From positions 1 through 32,706 of IMG/VR virus record IMGVR_UViG_3300020205_003204: a stretch of DNA of 32,706 nt. One strand, given 5' to 3'. The translations under genes were made by a program, and so were the position numbers. Under the pieces are notes generated by a model, which was not told the DNA's origin, did not search any database, and worked only from the letters and a program-made list of their open reading frames with translations. The DNA is from a virus. Shown here one piece after another: positions 31,025-32,706 of the stretch (the first letter of the stretch is position 1; each line of letters starts with the position of its first letter).

Positions 31025-31154
31025 TATCTATTTCTTCATTTAGATCAATATCGAAAATATCTTGTATCCCCGCTTTTTTTAAAATTTCATTTAGTGCATA
31101 TCCAGTTCCTACTGCTGCTACTAAAAATATTGCAATTAATCTTAAACTCTTCAT
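31005..31154 (-). CDS. 49-residue single-pass membrane protein
   Basis: A short frame (MKSLRLIAIFLVAAVGTGYA...) with AGGA before the ATG at 31154. Residues 4-21 are one hydrophobic helix with two positive residues before it. The rest is charged and acidic (DIFDIDLNEEIDNEPKPN). It could be a membrane anchor or an exported peptide. It overlaps the next oxygenase gene by 20 bases. Confidence 0.6.
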   Translation of the reverse strand: MKSLRLIAIFLVAAVGTGYALNEILKKAGIQDIFDIDLNEEIDNEPKPN

Positions 31155-31180
31155 ATATATCCTAGTCGACTACAATTATA

Positions 31181-31720
31181 TCAATCCTTATTAGGATGAT
31201 ATTCTCCACCTGAAAAAACAATTCCTGCTCTAGGTGTTAAAGATTCTACTCCATGCTCTGTTCCATATTTGATGTAAACTATATCCCCAGGTTCCACCAA
31301 ATATTCATATGGCTGATCATCCTGATATAACGTCCAAATAGTAGCTCCTACTGTTGTCCAGTGAATTGTATCAGTAGTATCAGTATGTCTTACAATTCCG
31401 CTTTTTTCAGCAAGTGCTCTGTAATTTTCAGAAATTACAAAAGTAAATTGTCCCTGTGATGCTTTGTTTCCATATACTGCACCCATAACTTTAAGAAAGT
31501 CTGCTGCACCATTAAAATGTGATATATCGTGAAATTGATCTACGTGTAGGATGTAAAATCCTTCATAGTCAGATCTATAGTTTCCCGCCGTTCTGGAAAA
31601 TTCAACATAGTCCATAAAATTCTGCCAACTTGGTGTTTGCACCAAAGCTTTCTTAAAAATTTTATGATTGATGTTAGGATCTGCCATCACATCTTTAAAT
31701 TCTTGGATTAATTTTTCCAT
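31181..31720 (-). CDS. Cupin/JmjC-like putative dioxygenase
   Basis: A 179-residue protein from ATG 31720. The longer frame from TTG 31735 would use the -10 box as codons and is rejected. H112-x-D114 (VRHTDTTDTIHW) and H156 (KYGTEHGVES) form an HxD...H iron triad, with H120 near. GATIWTLYQDDQPYEYLVEP (125-144) and GDIVYIKYGTEHGV are cupin strands. R164 (TPRAGIVFSGG) could anchor a cosubstrate. This layout resembles JmjC/cupin-type hydroxylases more than the P4H-like copies, so it is a ninth, distinct Fe(II) oxygenase candidate. A leaderless promoter precedes it. Confidence 0.65.
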   Translation of the reverse strand: MEKLIQEFKDVMADPNINHKIFKKALVQTPSWQNFMDYVEFSRTAGNYRSDYEGFYILHVDQFHDISHFNGAADFLKVMGAVYGNKASQGQFTFVISENYRALAEKSGIVRHTDTTDTIHWTTVGATIWTLYQDDQPYEYLVEPGDIVYIKYGTEHGVESLTPRAGIVFSGGEYHPNKD

Positions 31721-31726
31721 ATCTTT

Positions 31727-31732
31727 ATTATA
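31727..31732 (-). promoter_or_regulatory. Leaderless -10 box of the cupin-type gene
   Basis: Minus-strand TATAAT followed by AAAGAT and the ATG at 31720. The 15 bases TATAATAAAGATATG are identical to those at 29387-29401. A -35 is not evident. The site shows that the annotated frame should start at 31720 rather than at the upstream TTG. Confidence 0.65.
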
Positions 31733-31739
31733 CAATATT

Positions 31740-31817
31740 TCAGATAATGGCTAATAGTGAATAATATGCGACAAGGATAATACCTAGCACAGTTAAAAAT
31801 TTTTGTCCTTTATTCAT
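31740..31817 (-). CDS. 25-residue membrane micropeptide
   Basis: A tiny frame, MNKGQKFLTVLGIILVAYYS then LLAII, with AAGGA and a seven-base-type spacing before the ATG at 31817. It is one hydrophobic helix with a positive N-terminus. It lies about 90 bases downstream of a near-consensus leftward promoter start. Such small peptides are often missed; it could be an inhibitor or membrane modulator, but only its form is known. Confidence 0.45.
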   Translation of the reverse strand: MNKGQKFLTVLGIILVAYYSLLAII

Positions 31818-31896
31818 AATATTCCTTAAATATCTTAATTGATTAATATATCTATATATATAATATATTTAATATTATTAAATATTGATTTACTGA

Positions 31897-31910
31897 CCCC
31901 CCGACCCCCC
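31897..31910. other. Two C6 runs in AT-rich DNA
   Basis: CCCCCC (31897-31902), GA, CCCCCC (31905-31910) interrupt a tract that is otherwise nearly all A and T. On the minus strand this gives G6-TC-G6, starting at the predicted +1 of the leftward promoter at 31917-31946. A two-layer G-quadruplex or transcript slippage is possible. Between 31818 and 31896 nothing but AT-rich DNA with a 9-bp inverted repeat (31865-31885) is seen. Confidence 0.6.
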
Positions 31911-31916
31911 TATGGA

Positions 31917-31946
31917 AGTATAACATTAGAGATTTTCTTTGGTCAA
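31917..31946 (-). promoter_or_regulatory. Leftward promoter before the micropeptide
   Basis: Minus-strand TTGACC (31941-31946), an 18-base spacer, TATACT (31917-31922). Both hexamers match consensus at five of six bases. The predicted start falls on the first G of the G6 run. It would drive the 25-residue frame and possibly the genes beyond. Confidence 0.6.
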
Positions 31947-32047
31947 GACTTTTCACAAATTTTTTTATGATTTGATAAAGTTATATGTGCAAAGCTAGAT
32001 CTGACTTGTAATTCTGTCCCGCATTTTTCACATTTTACTATTCGCAT
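31943..32047 (-). CDS. 34-residue zinc-finger-like protein, leaderless
   Basis: A short frame starting at ATG 32047 (MRIVKCEKCGTELQVRSSFA...). C6 and C9 (KCEKCG) with a His and Cys near the end (SNHKKICEKS) give a CxxC...H...C set, a one-zinc finger. The frame is open further upstream to 32191, but the ATG lies six bases after a TATAAT box with a -35 17 bases upstream, so translation is expected to begin here, leaderless. It is probably a small DNA- or RNA-binding regulator encoded within the control region. Confidence 0.6.
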   Translation of the reverse strand: MRIVKCEKCGTELQVRSSFAHITLSNHKKICEKS

Positions 32048-32053
32048 ACTTGC

Positions 32054-32082
32054 ATTATACATTACAGTCAACTGCTTTTCAA
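32054..32082 (-). promoter_or_regulatory. Near-consensus leaderless promoter of the zinc-finger gene
   Basis: Minus-strand TTGAAA (32077-32082), a 17-base spacer, TATAAT (32054-32059), six bases, ATG at 32047. The -10 is perfect and the -35 matches at four of six bases. Confidence 0.7.
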
Positions 32083-32136
32083 GATTTCTAAAAATGTTAA
32101 TATATATTTTTCTTGTATGATACACACATTTTAGCG

Positions 32137-32216
32137 TGTCCGATTTGTCCGATAGTCCGCCCATAATGAGCCTAAATGTGATGAGCATCACAAAGATTTA
32201 TTTTAAAATGTCCGAT
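32137..32216. repeat. Three direct copies of TGTCCGAT in the control region
   Basis: TGTCCGAT at 32137-32144, 32146-32153 and 32209-32216. The first two are nine bases apart and nearly abut, with a partial copy (AGTCCGCC) just after. All face the same way. They flank a CRP-like palindrome and lie between the leftward and rightward promoters, as expected of operators or iteron-type sites. The 261 bases 32048-32308 hold no credible gene. Confidence 0.65.
32177..32192. promoter_or_regulatory. CRP/GlxR-type palindrome
   Basis: TGTGATGAGCATCACA, an exact match to the CRP-family consensus TGTGA-N6-TCACA with 7-bp symmetric arms. Its centre is about 84 bases before the predicted start of the rightward promoter, close to positions used by activating CRP sites. 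Whether the host has such a factor is unknown. Confidence 0.55.
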
Positions 32217-32232
32217 TTATTCTTTTTGCGAG

Positions 32233-32262
32233 TTGATAAATGTCAGACCCCCGATATATGAT
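32233..32262 (+). promoter_or_regulatory. Rightward promoter of the small-gene operon
   Basis: TTGATA (32233-32238), an 18-base spacer with a C5 run, TATGAT (32257-32262), followed by AAAGATAT as in the leaderless sites. The expected start is 32269, giving a 40-base leader with AGAAAGGA before the ATG at 32309. Confidence 0.65.
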
Positions 32263-32308
32263 AAAGATATAAAGAAAGTGAGAAACTCTCACTAAGAAAG
32301 GATATCAA

Positions 32309-32467
32309 ATGATATCACTAAAATATAAGGCTCAGCGCATAGGTCGCTATGGCAACCGAGAGACTACTACTCTCACTATCCCTTTTGATACCGAACAACA
32401 GGCTAACCAATGGTTAGACATAGACACCCGCAACGGGTGGACTATCCTAGAAATGGAGATCAAATAA
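32309..32467 (+). CDS. 52-residue hypothetical protein
   Basis: A short frame (MISLKYKAQRIGRYGNRETT...) with AGAAAGGA before the ATG. The composition changes here: codons with C and G in third position are more common than in the rest of the window. The visible pattern (LTIPFDTEQQANQWLDIDTR, then NGWTILEME) suggests a small alpha-beta fold. It joins the next gene as TAATG. First gene of the rightward row; function unknown. Confidence 0.7.
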   Translation: MISLKYKAQRIGRYGNRETTTLTIPFDTEQQANQWLDIDTRNGWTILEMEIK

Positions 32468-32610
32468 TGATTATCTATGCGATCACCGAACAGTATGAAC
32501 AGCCATACGAATATCACACCACTAGAGAGGGTGCAGAGTGGGCTATCAACAATAAGCACTACCTTAGCCCTAATCATCACTACATTGAGGAAATTGAGGT
32601 AATCGCCTAA
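32467..32610 (+). CDS. 47-residue hypothetical protein
   Basis: A short frame (MIIYAITEQYEQPYEYHTTR...) coupled to the previous gene by TAATG. The longer frame from 32410 has no ribosome site and overlaps the first gene. It reads as strand-helix-strand (EGAEWAINNKHY, EEIEVIA), similar in layout to its upstream neighbour. No family recognised. Confidence 0.7.
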   Translation: MIIYAITEQYEQPYEYHTTREGAEWAINNKHYLSPNHHYIEEIEVIA

Positions 32611-32706
32611 TGACTAATATGCTTACTCATAACCTAGGTTATATCCAACAGTATAACCGCCACCTAATGCACAATAACCGCTTAGGTGTTACTAATTGCC
32701 AATGCG
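32610..32706 (+). CDS. Start of a third coupled small gene, cut by the window end
   Basis: A frame beginning MTNMLTHNLGYIQQYNRHLM at ATG 32610, again as TAATG with the preceding stop, and still open at the window edge after 32 codons. It is rich in Asn, His and Tyr. The repeated TAATG joints show that this row is translated as one unit. Function unknown. Confidence 0.55.
   Translation, partial: MTNMLTHNLGYIQQYNRHLMHNNRLGVTNCQC

Noticed and set aside
31721-31735. TTG start giving a five-residue longer cupin-type protein
   Set aside because: Those codons are the TATAAT box and its six-base spacer, identical to the leaderless site at 29387-29401.
32048-32191. N-terminal extension of the 34-residue zinc-finger gene
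   Set aside because: The extension would translate the promoter, TGTCCGAT copies and part of the CRP-like site; no ribosome site at its ATGs.
32301-32317. Paired GATATC sites as a regulatory repeat
   Set aside because: Two short palindromes ten bases apart, one within the ribosome site and one in the gene; no other support.

Overview
The window is part of an AT-rich, tailed double-stranded DNA phage or prophage (Caudoviricetes). It holds a head-to-neck gene row, a large fibre/adhesion module, lysis-type genes, a phage ribonucleotide reductase and a dense set of small early-type genes. The host cannot be read directly. Many starts have strong AGGAG-type Shine-Dalgarno sites. Several other genes start with no leader directly behind a TATAAT box, an arrangement common in Actinobacteria. 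An exact TGTGA-N6-TCACA site and an adenosylcobalamin-dependent (class II) reductase are also present. An aquatic, low-GC actinobacterial host is my best guess, held with low confidence. Terminase, tail tube, tape measure and replication genes lie outside the window.

Layout, read in the direction of most transcription (leftward, minus strand). 31.7-30.1 kb: a cupin-type dioxygenase, a small membrane protein, a 2OG-Fe(II) oxygenase and a helical protein. 28.0-27.0 kb: a GT4 glycosyltransferase. 26.9-25.0 kb: class II ribonucleotide reductase closed by an intrinsic terminator. 24.9-24.7 kb: an EF-hand/holin-like membrane protein with its own terminator. 24.6-14.4 kb: seven virion or fibre proteins, including two very large ones and a remarkable FN3 + (FFxPPx)20 + Hint-domain protein. 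14.3-8.8 kb: an island opened by a near-consensus leaderless promoter, holding six 2OG-Fe(II) oxygenases and two members of a DUF6065-like family. 8.8-7.0 kb: a LamG/concanavalin-like fibre. 6.9-0 kb: a small gene, portal, protease-scaffold fusion with a probable nested scaffold start, major capsid protein, SAP/HeH protein, head-tail adaptor, head closure protein and a truncated neck gene.

A rightward island at 28.1-30.1 kb carries a secreted lysozyme/transglycosylase-like protein, three small genes, a probable small RNA with promoter and terminator, a 50-residue leaderless gene and another 2OG oxygenase. At 31.7-32.3 kb there is a control region: several promoters in both directions, three TGTCCGAT copies, a CRP-like palindrome and two C6 runs. 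Rightward from 32.3 kb run tiny translationally coupled genes that leave the window.

How it may fit together: eight HxD...H oxygenases plus one cupin-type enzyme is a very large set for one phage. Six of them sit next to the fibre genes, directly downstream of a protein carrying 20 Pro-Pro hexads joined to a self-processing-type Hint domain. Hydroxylation of phage fibre proteins, followed by Hint-mediated cleavage or attachment, is the most interesting testable idea here. It is inference, not shown by the sequence.
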